Source: OMOG01 sp041485845 (GTDB taxonomy: Bacteria; Acidobacteriota; Terriglobia; Bryobacterales; Bryobacteraceae). From it: a DNA stretch of 51,446 nt. The notes below the pieces were generated by a model, which made no database searches, was not told the DNA's origin, and saw nothing but the letters and a program-made list of their open reading frames with translations. The first letter of the stretch is position 1. Every line of letters starts with the position of its first letter. The stretch covers positions 1 through 51,446 of the forward strand of contig JBGPKH010000001.1 of the NCBI GenBank assembly GCA_041485845.1. Direction: 5' to 3'. This document shows positions 7,905 to 15,949 of the stretch, piece by piece. The translations under genes and the position numbers were made by a program.

Positions 7905-7920
7905 TCCGACAAAACTGAGC

Positions 7921-7944
7921 GCGCCGGCCCGCCTGCGCCGGCGC
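7921..7944 (+). terminator. GC-rich hairpin after the cytochrome-like gene
   Basis: An 8-bp stem (GCGCCGGC / GCCGGCGC) with an 8-base loop lies 17 bases after the stop at 7904. Only a weak pyrimidine tract follows, so the terminator call is tentative. Confidence 0.5.
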
Positions 7945-7992
7945 TTCCCCTGCCATTTGGCATCCCCTCCCTCTGGCCGCGGCTCGGTTTGC

Positions 7993-8009
7993 GGTAGCAT
8001 TATGCTACC
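7993..8009. promoter_or_regulatory. Palindromic operator of the ParD-like/zeta operon
   Basis: A perfect 8-bp inverted repeat around a single T (GGTAGCAT-T-ATGCTACC) ends nine bases before the antitoxin start at 8019. Antitoxins with DNA-binding N-termini usually repress their own operon from such sites. The site would overlap the promoter or the start of the message. Confidence 0.6.
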
Positions 8010-8018
8010 ATCACTGGT

Positions 8019-8405
8019 ATGAGCCAGCCCGTGAAACTCTCCGACGGCCTGGTCCTCGAGGCGCGACTCGCAGGCGATATTTTGGAGCGTTCCATTGCGG
8101 GGCAGGTCGAATTCTGGGCGCGACTCGGCCGGTCCGTTGACCTGTTGCTCGAAGGACAGCAGGTATTGGCGTTGTGCCGGAGCGCCACGGCTCGCCCGCT
8201 GTCCGCCTGCCTGGAGGCCGTGGATTCTCAAAAAGGACGCCAGCGCGTCGCGGACTTCCTCCAAAGCCAGCCGTTTCCTCACTACGAACCACACCCCGAT
8301 CGCCGCGGCCTGCTGGTACGCATCGATCAGGATGGCCGGCGAACGGTGGGGCGCTTCGTGAATCGGCAGTTCCGCCCGGCAAGAGTCAAGGCCAGGCAGC
8401 GGTGA
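8019..8405 (+). CDS. ParD-like antitoxin
   Basis: A 128-residue protein. Its first 50 residues fit the ParD-like antitoxin family: VKLSDGLVLEARLAGDILERSIAGQVEFWARLGRSVD, with the RSIAGQ-EFWA-LGR core. The C-terminal half (FPHYEPHPDRRGLLVRIDQDGRRTVGRFVNRQF) is basic and probably contacts the toxin. The stop overlaps the GTG start of the zeta-toxin gene (GTGA), and a perfect palindrome lies immediately upstream. Classical zeta toxins are paired with epsilon-type helical-bundle antitoxins; here the partner is a ParD-like protein instead. Antitoxin function is inferred from family and operon structure. Confidence 0.8.
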   Translation: MSQPVKLSDGLVLEARLAGDILERSIAGQVEFWARLGRSVDLLLEGQQVLALCRSATARPLSACLEAVDSQKGRQRVADFLQSQPFPHYEPHPDRRGLLVRIDQDGRRTVGRFVNRQFRPARVKARQR

Positions 8406-8986
8406 GCCACCCGCTCGACCTGCGCCCCATGGTCGTCGCCATTGCAGGACCGGATGGAGCGGGCAAGACGACGTTCTACCGCGCCCATCTCCAACCGGCC
8501 GGGCTGCGCTCTGTCAATGCTGATTTAATCGCCCGGGAATTGAACATCGATCCCTATGCCGCCGCACGAGTGGCCGATGCCCTGCGACAGGAACTGGTAC
8601 GCCAACGGGAAAGCTTCGTCTTCGAGACCGTATTCTCCGGCCCGGTGGGCGAAAAGCTGGCCTTTCTCCAAGACGCCGCGCAGGCCGGTTACACTACGAT
8701 CTTGTGTTTTATCGGGACTTCCGGACCGGATGTCTCCGAACAGCGCGTGTCCATGCGCGTCTCCCAAGGCGGGCACGATGTTCCGAGCGAGAAGCTGATC
8801 GCGCGGTTCCCACGCACCCGGGCTAATCTTAAGGCCGCTCTCCACGAGCTACCCAATGTCTGGGTCTTCGACAATGACGATCTGCGAACCCCATTCCGTC
8901 TGGTTGCGGTTCTTGAAAACGGCCGGGTTGTCAAGCTGCGGCGGCCGGTTCCAAAGTGGCTCAAGCCGCTGCTGCCGAGACGGTGA
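8402..8986 (+). CDS. Zeta-toxin family kinase
   Basis: A 194-residue P-loop protein with Walker A GPDGAGKTTFY near residues 16-26, then SVNADLIARELN, FVFETVFSG and the LID-like run EQRVSMRVSQGGHDV. The C-terminus has RFPRTRANLKAAL and WVFDNDD. These are the landmarks of the zeta/UNAG-kinase family, which phosphorylates UDP-GlcNAc or related nucleotide sugars and so blocks peptidoglycan synthesis. GTG 8402 overlaps the antitoxin stop; ATG 8429 is an alternative that still leaves an intact P-loop. The Walker Lys and the conserved Asp and Arg residues appear to be present, so the toxin is probably active. Confidence 0.85.
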   Translation: MSHPLDLRPMVVAIAGPDGAGKTTFYRAHLQPAGLRSVNADLIARELNIDPYAAARVADALRQELVRQRESFVFETVFSGPVGEKLAFLQDAAQAGYTTILCFIGTSGPDVSEQRVSMRVSQGGHDVPSEKLIARFPRTRANLKAALHELPNVWVFDNDDLRTPFRLVAVLENGRVVKLRRPVPKWLKPLLPRR

Positions 8987-9044
8987 TTGGCGCGTGGCCG
9001 CCAGCTCGCCGGCGAGGTCTGCACATCGACGTAGCGGCGCGGAC

Positions 9045-9050
9045 GATAAT
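9045..9050 (+). promoter_or_regulatory. -10 element immediately upstream of the hydrolase gene
   Basis: GATAAT ends six bases before ATG 9057, and no ribosome binding site fits between. This spacing suggests a leaderless transcript. Inferred from position only. Confidence 0.35.
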
Positions 9051-9056
9051 ATCGGA

Positions 9057-10925
9057 ATGAGAGTTCCCCTCCGTGCCGTCATATCGCTCCTGGCTACACT
9101 CCCCGTGCTGGCCGGCGCATCCATCGAATCCCGGCTTTCCCAGCCCTTGCTCAACTCCAGACAAACCATGGTCGAAGCGCAGATTTACCTGGCTTCACGC
9201 GTCAAGCCCATGCCGCCCGCCCGGGACCGCGCCGAGTGGGAGAAATACGCCGCCGGTCTGCGCGGCCAGATCCTTGACAACGTCGTCTTCCGGGGGGAAG
9301 CCGCGCAGTGGCGCAACATCCCGGTCAAGGTGGAATGGCTCGACATCGTCCCCGCGAGCGGTTACCGTCTGCGCAAGTTTCGCTACCAGGTGCTCCCGGG
9401 CCTGTGGCTGCCAGCCGTACTCTACGAGCCTGCCGGGTTGAAGGACCGGGTTCCGGTCGTCATCAACGTCAACGGGCACGAAGGCGACGGCATGGCCATT
9501 CCTTACATCCAGCAGCGGTGCATTCACCTGGCGCGCAACGGCGTACTCGCCTTTAACTATGAGTGGTACAGCAAGGGGCAGATGAACCTCAAGGGGTACA
9601 GCCACGCGCGCATGAACCAGCTCGATCTGACCGGCACCAGCGGCTTGGCGCCGTTCTTCCTTGCTATGCAGCATCTGCTCGATGTAGCCCTCAGCCATCC
9701 CAACGCCGATACTGCCCGCGTCGCAGTCACCGGCCTTTCCGGGGGCGGCTGGCAGACCATCCTTCTCAGCGCACTGGATCCACGGGTTACGCTGACTGCC
9801 CCGGTAGCCGGCTACTCCAGCTTTGTCACTCGTACTCAGTTTCCCGTGCAGGACCTCGGCGATTCCGAGCAAACCCCGGTCGACCTCGGCCGCTACGCCG
9901 ATTACACCCACCTCACCGCGCTGCTGGCGCCGCGGCCATCGCTCCTCACCCATAACGCCTTCGACAACTGCTGCTTCCGCGCCGATTACGCCATCGGTCC
10001 GCTCCTGGTGGCGGCGCAGCCCTTCTTCGCGCTGCTGGGGCGCCCCGAGCGGCTTCGTTACCACGCTAACTTCGACCAAGGCCACAATTACGGGGAGGAC
10101 AATCGCCAGACCTTCTACCGCTTCCTCGCCGAGTTCTACTTTGCCGGTGGCAGCTTCCCGGACCAGGAGGAACCCGCGGACCTGCGCACTCCCGAGGAAC
10201 TGCGCATGCCGCTGCCCGAACCGAACGAAGACTTCCACACGCTGGCGAAAGGACTGAGTGAGAAACTGCCGCGCCCGCTGGCGATTTCCACCGATGCATC
10301 GCGAGAGAAACTCCGCGAAATCGTCCGCTGGACCGATTATCGCGTGACGGTGCAGCCGGCTGGAGGCGACACTTCGGCCTGGCGTCTCTCCATGAACGGC
10401 AACTGGACTGTCCCGGCGGTGGAATTCGCCACCGAAGGCGCTGCGGGCGCCACACTCGTCCTGGGCGACGCCGGCAAGGCCAAGCTCGCCACGGACATCC
10501 AACAGCTTCTGGACCGGGGCCAGCGCGTGATCGCCATCGACCCCTTTTATTTCGGCGAATGCCGCATCGAAACGCGCGACTACCTGTACGCCCTGCTCAT
10601 CTCCGCGTTGGGCGAGCGGCCGCTGGGTGTGCAGGCCGGGCAAGTGGCGGCCGTGGCACGCTGGCTGCGACAGAAGTACGGTCCGGTCACGGTGGAATCC
10701 TTCGGTCCCCGCACCAGTCTGATCGCTCTGGTCGCCGCAGCCGTCGAAACCGGAGCCATCCGCGAGGTGAAGCTGCACCAGGCCATGGCGACGTTGCGGG
10801 AGCCCATCGAGCGCGATATGGAAGTCAGCGCCGCGCCCGAACTGTTCTGCTTCGGATTGCTCGAATGGTTCGATGTGAAGCAACTGGCGGCGCTGGTAGC
10901 GCCGCGGCCGTTGAGTAACGAATGA
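9057..10925 (+). CDS. Secreted alpha/beta hydrolase (acetyl-xylan-esterase-like)
   Basis: A 622-residue protein with a signal peptide (residues 1-21) and an alpha/beta hydrolase domain at about 60-420. The oxyanion region is VVINVNGHEGDGMA, the nucleophile S228 sits in VTGLSGGGWQT, and the candidate acid and histidine are in the APRP-LLTHNAFDNCC and FDQGHNYGE segments. The remaining about 200 residues form a second, partial hydrolase-like domain with APRPLSN at the very end. It probably cleaves ester-linked groups from polysaccharides in the periplasm or outside; the substrate is unknown. Start 9057 is fixed by the signal peptide. The gene is convergent with the CocE-type gene, with 16 bp between stops. 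Confidence 0.8.
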   Translation: MRVPLRAVISLLATLPVLAGASIESRLSQPLLNSRQTMVEAQIYLASRVKPMPPARDRAEWEKYAAGLRGQILDNVVFRGEAAQWRNIPVKVEWLDIVPASGYRLRKFRYQVLPGLWLPAVLYEPAGLKDRVPVVINVNGHEGDGMAIPYIQQRCIHLARNGVLAFNYEWYSKGQMNLKGYSHARMNQLDLTGTSGLAPFFLAMQHLLDVALSHPNADTARVAVTGLSGGGWQTILLSALDPRVTLTAPVAGYSSFVTRTQFPVQDLGDSEQTPVDLGRYADYTHLTALLAPRPSLLTHNAFDNCCFRADYAIGPLLVAAQPFFALLGRPERLRYHANFDQGHNYGEDNRQTFYRFLAEFYFAGGSFPDQEEPADLRTPEELRMPLPEPNEDFHTLAKGLSEKLPRPLAISTDASREKLREIVRWTDYRVTVQPAGGDTSAWRLSMNGNWTVPAVEFATEGAAGATLVLGDAGKAKLATDIQQLLDRGQRVIAIDPFYFGECRIETRDYLYALLISALGERPLGVQAGQVAAVARWLRQKYGPVTVESFGPRTSLIALVAAAVETGAIREVKLHQAMATLREPIERDMEVSAAPELFCFGLLEWFDVKQLAALVAPRPLSNE

Positions 10926-10941
10926 GCGGGCCAGACGTTCT

Positions 10942-12873
10942 TCACTCCGCAATTCGCAGTTGAATCCGCGATCCGTCCTCGCCGCCGAAGTACACGCGCT
11001 GCATGGCCTTCACGAAGTCGCTCGACAAAGCCTTGGGGATCTCCATGAACTTCTGCGGATTGCGGTCGGTCAGCGGGAACCACGAGCTCTGAATCTGCAC
11101 CATGATGCGATGGCCCGGCCGGAACGTGTGCGCGATGTCGGGCAGGTTGAACGTGATGCGATCGGGCTTGCCGGGCTCGAAGGGCGCCGGCTTCTCGAAG
11201 CTCTTGCGGAACTTGCCGCGGAACGGCTCGCCGCGGATGAGCTGCTGGTAGCCTCCGATGGGAACCGGCGAGGGCGTGGCGGTTTGGCCGGGTTGCTGCG
11301 GGAGACTGTTGTAGTCGGGCGAATCGCCGGGATAGACATCGATCACCTTCACCACGAAGTCGGCATCGGTGCCGGTAGTGGAGACTTTCAGGTCCACCGA
11401 GATCGGTCCGAAGACATTCACGTCGCGATCCAGCACGCCGGTCTTGTAGACCAGCACGTCGGGACGCGCGGCGGCGAAGCGCTGGTCCTCGGTCATGTAG
11501 CTGTTGAGCACGCCCATGGTGACGCGGCCGATGTAGGGCACCGGCTTGTTCGGGTCGGCCAGGTATTCGTCAAATGCGGCTTGCGCGGGCTGCTGCCACG
11601 AGAGCTTGCCCTTGCCATCCAGATACAGGCTGGTGGGCCGGACATCGGGGGGAGGCCATTTCTCGAAACGGCGCCACTGGTTCATGCCGGTCTGAAAGAG
11701 GTACGCCCGCGGAAACTTTCCGTCGCCCTTGCCTTTCAGGTAGAACTGAAAGAACGGGAACTCGATCCTCTCTCGGTAGTACTGCGCGGTCTTCGACCCG
11801 AAGTTGACATTGCCCAAACGGTCGCCATCGCCGCGCGAGAAGCCGCCGTGGTTCCACGGACCCATGACCAGCATGTCCACGGCGGGCGGCGTGTTCTTCT
11901 CCATGAAGTCGAACTGGCGCAGAGGCCCTTGCGGATCTTCGGTGTCGTACCAGCCGCCCACCAGCATGACCGCGGGCTTGATGGCCTTCAAATGTTTCCA
12001 GATGGCGCGCGACTGCCACACTTCGTCGTAAGTGGTGTGGTCGATGTTCAGATTCCAATACGGCTGCTTGTGCTTGAAATACTTCTCGTCGGCATTGGCC
12101 AGCGAGCCCATCTCCAGATAAAACTCGTAGCCGTCTGGCGTGCCGTACTGAAACGGCAGCGTGGGCTGCGGCGGCGCGGGGTCGCCCTCGCGGCCGCGGA
12201 ATCCCATGTAAAAGCTGAAGCGGTGGGCCAGCATGAAGGCGCCGTTGTGATAAACGTCGTCGCCCATGTAGTAATCGGTGACGGGCGCCTGCGGGGCCAC
12301 CGCCACCAGCGCGGGATGCGCGTCGATCATGCCGGCGGTCACGTAAAAGCCCGGCTGCGAGATCCCGTACATCCCGGCCTTGCCGGTATTGCCGGGAACG
12401 TTCTTGACAAGCCAGTCGATGGTGTCGTAAGTGTCGGTGCTCTCGTCGGTGTCTTTGGGACCGCTCTTGTTGGGCTTGTGCGGGCGGATGAGGACGTAGT
12501 CGCCTTCGCTCATGAATCGGCCGCGGACGTCCTGGTAGGCGAAGATGTATTTCTCGCGAAAGAACAGTTCCGAAGGCCCGAGCGTGGCGCGGTACTGGTC
12601 GATGCCGTATGGCGCGACGTTGTAGCCGGTGCGCTGCATCAGGATGGGGTAGGTCCTGGCGTCGGTGAAGACGTCCTTGGGAACGTAGACGGAGGTGAAG
12701 AGCTTCACGCCATCGCGCATGGCGATGCGGTACTCGAATTTGGTGTAGTTCTCGCGAACGGCAGCGGCGCCCGGAGCGTTTGGGGGCGGCGCGGGTGTGG
12801 GCGCCGCGGCTCCGCCACGGCCCTGGGCGGCAAGCTGGGAAGCGAAGAGCAGCAAAGCGGACAAAGTGCGCAT
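10942..12873 (-). CDS. CocE/NonD-family hydrolase (X-Pro dipeptidyl-peptidase-like)
   Basis: A 643-residue secreted protein with a signal peptide (MRTLSALLLFASQLAAQ) and a Pro-rich linker. The CocE/NonD alpha/beta hydrolase core follows: MRDGVKLFTSVYVPK, QDVRGRFMSEG, the nucleophile S172 in GMYGISQPGFY, the acid in GGWYDTEDP and the His in GPWNHGGFSRGD. The C-terminal jelly-roll domain (DVYPGD, FRPGHRI, SSWFPLTDRN) is complete. Members cleave X-Pro peptides, cocaine-like esters or beta-lactam side chains; the substrate here is unknown. The start is set by the signal peptide. A degraded second copy of its promoter and first codons lies at 14473-14575. Confidence 0.9.
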   Translation of the reverse strand: MRTLSALLLFASQLAAQGRGGAAAPTPAPPPNAPGAAAVRENYTKFEYRIAMRDGVKLFTSVYVPKDVFTDARTYPILMQRTGYNVAPYGIDQYRATLGPSELFFREKYIFAYQDVRGRFMSEGDYVLIRPHKPNKSGPKDTDESTDTYDTIDWLVKNVPGNTGKAGMYGISQPGFYVTAGMIDAHPALVAVAPQAPVTDYYMGDDVYHNGAFMLAHRFSFYMGFRGREGDPAPPQPTLPFQYGTPDGYEFYLEMGSLANADEKYFKHKQPYWNLNIDHTTYDEVWQSRAIWKHLKAIKPAVMLVGGWYDTEDPQGPLRQFDFMEKNTPPAVDMLVMGPWNHGGFSRGDGDRLGNVNFGSKTAQYYRERIEFPFFQFYLKGKGDGKFPRAYLFQTGMNQWRRFEKWPPPDVRPTSLYLDGKGKLSWQQPAQAAFDEYLADPNKPVPYIGRVTMGVLNSYMTEDQRFAAARPDVLVYKTGVLDRDVNVFGPISVDLKVSTTGTDADFVVKVIDVYPGDSPDYNSLPQQPGQTATPSPVPIGGYQQLIRGEPFRGKFRKSFEKPAPFEPGKPDRITFNLPDIAHTFRPGHRIMVQIQSSWFPLTDRNPQKFMEIPKALSSDFVKAMQRVYFGGEDGSRIQLRIAE

Positions 12874-12906
12874 GGCGATTGAGTTGATTCTAGCCCAACC
12901 GTGGCC
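12804..12906. repeat. Direct repeat, copy A (5' end and promoter of the CocE-type gene)
   Basis: A 103-bp segment covering the first codons, start and probable promoter (TAGAAT on the minus strand, 13 bases before ATG) of the CocE-type gene. It recurs in the same orientation at 14473-14575 with six differences in my alignment, all of them transitions. Confidence 0.8.
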
Positions 12907-13339
12907 GGGCAGGCGCCGTTTGTCGATATCAGCGTGAACGCCGGCTTGCCCGAAACGCCTCCACCTTGTAGTTCGCCGGATCCGCGGCATTTCGGGATTG
13001 ATTCCGGTAACGATTCCGCCAAGCCTCAGGCGCTCTGGTTACGGGGGCGGCGCCGAAAGAAACTTCGGAGGCTCCATCATTGATCCACGTGCCCGGTGCA
13101 ATCCGGATCGATATGCCGGCGAACTTTCCCGGCCGCTGGAATGCCTGGCGCGAAAGTCATCCGGATGTGAAGTTGATTATGCGCGGCGCCAGCTTCAAGG
13201 GCCGCGAGCTCGCCACAGTAAATCTCAGCCATGCCGATTCGTGGCAGCGACTTTTGCGGTGCGCAACTCCCCGGCGCCAATCCGGGATATATGGTGGAAA
13301 TGATTCCCGAGAATAGAACCTGCGAGGTGCAATGCAGGT
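12907..13339. other. Intergenic stretch with no recognisable gene
   Basis: About 430 bp between the start of the CocE-type gene and the DUF2188-like gene. An open frame from TTG 13080 to 13316 on the plus strand reads plausibly at first (GAIRIDMPANFPGRWNAWRES) but has no family I recognise and ends in low-complexity sequence. I see no repeat or RNA gene here. Confidence 0.4.
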
Positions 13340-13648
13340 ATGGTTCGCGCTAGCAGAACCGTTTTAGTCGAGTACAAAGAGGGTCGCTGGACGGTTCGCA
13401 GGGTGCTTTACAAGCGTGCGCCCCGAACCTTCGCCACCAAGTCCGAAGCGGTGGCAGCCGCCAAGGCCATCGCGCTCGCCACGCAGCCGAGTCAGGTCAC
13501 CATCATAGGCCGCGATGGCCGTCTGCAGCGTGGTTTTGTCTACGGTCTCCCCAGAATCCCGCGGTCTCCCTATAGGGGCGCGATTTCCGACCAAATCGAG
13601 CGCGCAGTCCTGAAGGTCTCCGACATGATGGAAGCCCGAGGCGAGTGA
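13340..13648 (+). CDS. DUF2188-like small protein
   Basis: A 102-residue protein. Residues about 10-65 (GRWTVRRVLYKRAPRTFATKSEA, then AAAKAIALATQPSQVTIIGRDGRLQ) fit the DUF2188 pattern, in which a W-V-R strand, a 'KSEA--AAK-IA' helix and a final 'I-GRDGR' strand make a small alpha/beta fold. The C-terminal 35 residues are basic and probably helical. DUF2188 proteins are small soluble proteins of unknown function often seen in accessory regions. The stop overlaps the GTG start of the next gene, so the pair is translationally coupled. No good ribosome binding site precedes ATG 13340. Confidence 0.7.
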   Translation: MVRASRTVLVEYKEGRWTVRRVLYKRAPRTFATKSEAVAAAKAIALATQPSQVTIIGRDGRLQRGFVYGLPRIPRSPYRGAISDQIERAVLKVSDMMEARGE

Positions 13649-14262
13649 GCGCTCCATTAGGTTCGCCGAACGTCTTCATCAATTGCCCTTTTGACAAGGC
13701 CTATCGGCCCGTGTTCGAGGCGGTGGTGTTCACGGTCTACAATCTCGGCTTCGCTCCCCGATGTGCGCTCGAGGTCGATGACGGCAGTCAGGTGCGCATT
13801 GAGAAGATCGCCACCATGATCGCTCAGTGCCCGTACGGCGTGCACGATCTATCGTGGGTCGGCATCGATCCCAAGACGCGGCTGCCCAGATTCAATATGC
13901 CGCTGGAGCTTGGACTGTACTTGGGATGCCAGAGGTTTGGCGGCAAATCGCAGCGCGCCAAGAACTGTCTGATATTGGATCGCCACCCGTTTCGATATCG
14001 AGCCTTCATGTCCGACATCTCGGGCCAGGACATCCACGCCTACAATGGAACGCCCAGGGGGGCAATTGCCGCCGTGCGGGATTGGCTCTGCGCCGCGTCC
14101 AAACGCGGCGAGTTGCCCGGCGGCGCCGAAATGTACGCCCGGTATTGCCTGTTCAGACGCCAACTGCCTGGAATGTGCCGCCAATTCAAGCGCCGCCCCT
14201 CCGAACTTACCTACATGGACTACTCCGAAATGGCGCTGATCTGGCTGAGCCGAAACCGTTAG
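13645..14262 (+). CDS. TIR/nucleoside-deoxyribosyltransferase-like protein, possible defence effector
   Basis: A 205-residue protein. The opening VFINCPFDKAYRPVFEAVVFTVYNLGF, the motif EVDDGSQVRIEKIATMI, the 'CPYGVHDLS' turn and RFNMPLELGLYLG suggest a Rossmann-like fold of the TIR / nucleoside 2-deoxyribosyltransferase / SLOG group. In that group, a Glu in the position of MPLELG commonly acts on an N-glycosidic bond of NAD or a nucleotide. The rest (DRHPFRYRAFMSDISGQDI, AVRDWL) is helical. The GTG overlaps the stop of the DUF2188-like gene. Fold assignment is by motif memory; NAD or nucleotide hydrolysis and a defence role are inference. The gene looks complete. Confidence 0.65.
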   Translation: MSAPLGSPNVFINCPFDKAYRPVFEAVVFTVYNLGFAPRCALEVDDGSQVRIEKIATMIAQCPYGVHDLSWVGIDPKTRLPRFNMPLELGLYLGCQRFGGKSQRAKNCLILDRHPFRYRAFMSDISGQDIHAYNGTPRGAIAAVRDWLCAASKRGELPGGAEMYARYCLFRRQLPGMCRQFKRRPSELTYMDYSEMALIWLSRNR

Positions 14263-14472
14263 ACCTTGTTACGAAACAACGTTGCCGTAGGCTTTTTTCT
14301 TGGTGTTCCGGCCGCAGGCCCATTGGGCACTCCCTTCGGTCGCGTCCCGGCAGGAGGTAAGTTACTGCGCCGCGACCAAAGGGAGCGAGGAGAAGGTTGT
14401 TTCATGACGAGCCCCCTTAGTGCGGCACCAGCCGCCAATCGCTCCACCGGTTGAGCCTCTGGCCGGTGCGGC

Positions 14473-14575
14473 CCGCGGCTCCGCCACGGCCCTGGGCGGC
14501 AGGCTGGGAAGCGAAGAGCGGCAAAGCAGACAAAGTGCGCACGGCGATTGAGTTGATTCCAGCCCAACCGCGGCC
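14473..14575 (-). pseudogene. Direct repeat, copy B: truncated duplicate of the CocE-type gene start
   Basis: On the minus strand this reads VRTLSALPLFASQPAAQGRGGAA, the signal peptide of the CocE-type gene, with the ATG changed to GTG, and then loses similarity at once. It is a dead duplicate of the 5' end and promoter. The surrounding gap 14263-14629 contains nothing else that I recognise. The promoter copy might still fire towards the TIR-like gene on its antisense strand. Confidence 0.75.
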
Positions 14576-14629
14576 TATGCTTGGAGTGGCACTCAGTTCA
14601 TTCAATCATTTCAGGAAGGAACGTATCGC

Positions 14630-14974
14630 ATGGCAGAAACCGGCCTCAAAGGTCCCTTTGCGCTTACCGAACCGGCGCTCCAGCAGGAGGTGAACGAGAA
14701 GTCCCCGGGCGCTTACGCCCTGGATCAGTCCCACGATTCCGGCGGCTTCCACATCAGCTACGTCGGCCGGTCGGACACCGATGTGAACGAACGGCTGCGC
14801 CAGCACGTGGGCAAATACAAGCGCTTCAAGTTCGATTACTACGCGACCCCCAGGGATGCTTTCGACAAGGAATGCGGGCTCTACCACGACTTCAACCCGC
14901 CGGCCAAGATCAACCATCCCGAGCGGCCTTCGCACTCGGGGTGGAAATGCCCGCGGTGCAAGATCTTCGGGTAG
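14630..14974 (+). CDS. GIY-YIG-like nuclease-fold protein
   Basis: A 114-residue protein with good ribosome binding (AGGAAGGA nine bases before ATG). The segment GAYALDQ...FHISYVGRSDTDVNERLRQHV matches a divergent GIY-YIG start: a 'GAYAL' strand, a 'YVGRSD' strand, then an Arg in the following helix. A later Glu in DKECGLYHDF fits the catalytic Glu/Tyr helix. The C-terminal HPERPSHSGWKCPRCKIFG has a CPRC knuckle. Small GIY-YIG proteins of this kind are found alone in many genomes with no fixed role. DNA cleavage is possible but not shown. It ends just before a shared terminator hairpin. Confidence 0.6.
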   Translation: MAETGLKGPFALTEPALQQEVNEKSPGAYALDQSHDSGGFHISYVGRSDTDVNERLRQHVGKYKRFKFDYYATPRDAFDKECGLYHDFNPPAKINHPERPSHSGWKCPRCKIFG

Positions 14975-14981
14975 GGGAAAG

Positions 14982-15001
14982 GACAGGCCAGGAGGCCTGT
15001 C
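14982..15001. terminator. Bidirectional hairpin terminator (second copy)
   Basis: The same stem (GACAGGCC / GGCCTGTC) and loop (AGGA) as at 5920-5939, with a matching flank CCCAC on the right. It lies in the 31-bp gap between the convergent stops at 14974 and 15006. Confidence 0.6.
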
Positions 15002-15005
15002 CCAC

Positions 15006-15830
15006 CTAGTGGGTCATCGCATAGGTCAAGTAGTTGACGCCAATGCGGAGGGCCAGCGAGGCGTACTTTTCCGGATAACGGGGCTCGTCGGCATACTGCC
15101 AGGCATCGCCGAGATCCATGTTATGGCAGATGGCCACCTGGATGCGCCCCCGGTCATCGTAAATTCCAGCCCAGCGCTCGTGGTAGCCATCGTACTCATA
15201 GGTACGGCCACTGTGCAGGAACTGCGCGCCGGGAACCTGGACGCGGCTGCTCAAATCGCTGACGTTGTGGAAAATCGGGTCGTCGTCGGGAATGTCGACC
15301 ACCGGCCGGTCCGGAAAGATTTGCCGCAGACCTTGCATGAAGACTTCCCATTCATAGGTCCCGTGAAAGTCATCCACCATGAGGAAGCCGCCGCGGTCCA
15401 GGTATTCGCGGATCTTCTTGGCTTGGGCGGGAGTGAGACCCCAATGACCGACCTCCACGGCATACAGCCAGGGATAGTCCAGCATCGGGCCATCGTCGAT
15501 GTCGATGACCTCTTCCACCGACCGGGTGTGAATGCGCGTCAGGCGCCGCGTGGCGACCTCGAAGAGGCGGTCCGCGCGGTTGGAATCGATGCCCCAACTG
15601 GATCTGCGGCGATAGCCATACCCGAACCCCTGCCCGCCGCCTCCGTACTGGCGATACCGCAGCCGGGCGAAGGCAAACTCGGCCTTCTCGCCGGCGTCCG
15701 GCGGATCGTCGACCGGATCCTGCATCTCCCTTTCCCATTGTTGGGAGTGGCGCACCTGGAATCCGCGCAGGATGACTACCGGCGCCAGCGTCAATGCGAG
15801 CAGTACCAGGACGGCAGAACGCTTTTTCAT
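15006..15830 (-). CDS. DUF4159 secreted protein
   Basis: A 274-residue protein with an N-terminal membrane/signal segment (MKKRSAVLVLLALTLAPVVIL). A short linker and a domain containing FAFARLRYRQYGG, WGIDSNRADRLF and DYPWLYAVEVGHW follow, then REYLDRGGFLMVDDFHG, MDLGDAW and ALRIGVNYLTYAMTH. These match DUF4159, a class-I glutamine-amidotransferase-like fold used in envelope proteins of Acidobacteria, Bacteroidetes and Planctomycetes. No catalytic triad is evident, and the biochemical role is unknown. ATG 15830 is selected by the signal anchor; the longer upstream frame overlaps the inverted repeat. Confidence 0.8.
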   Translation of the reverse strand: MKKRSAVLVLLALTLAPVVILRGFQVRHSQQWEREMQDPVDDPPDAGEKAEFAFARLRYRQYGGGGQGFGYGYRRRSSWGIDSNRADRLFEVATRRLTRIHTRSVEEVIDIDDGPMLDYPWLYAVEVGHWGLTPAQAKKIREYLDRGGFLMVDDFHGTYEWEVFMQGLRQIFPDRPVVDIPDDDPIFHNVSDLSSRVQVPGAQFLHSGRTYEYDGYHERWAGIYDDRGRIQVAICHNMDLGDAWQYADEPRYPEKYASLALRIGVNYLTYAMTH

Positions 15831-15949
15831 AACTCCGTCACTCGGGGCGTAGTGGGATCTGCGTAACCAGTGTACTCCATGGCGGGGCAGTGACGCCGTG
15901 CTTCGATTCGGTGCAAGGTCACCGGCTTTTCTACCGCACGCTCCAGGTC

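Noticed and set aside
10960..12882. A 640-codon open frame opposite the CocE-type gene
   Set aside because: It is the mirror of a fully recognisable hydrolase; such long antisense frames are common in high-GC DNA.
13080..13316. Plus-strand open frame from TTG with a plausible first 40 residues
   Set aside because: No ribosome binding site, no family I recognise, and a low-complexity end; kept only as a note on the gap.
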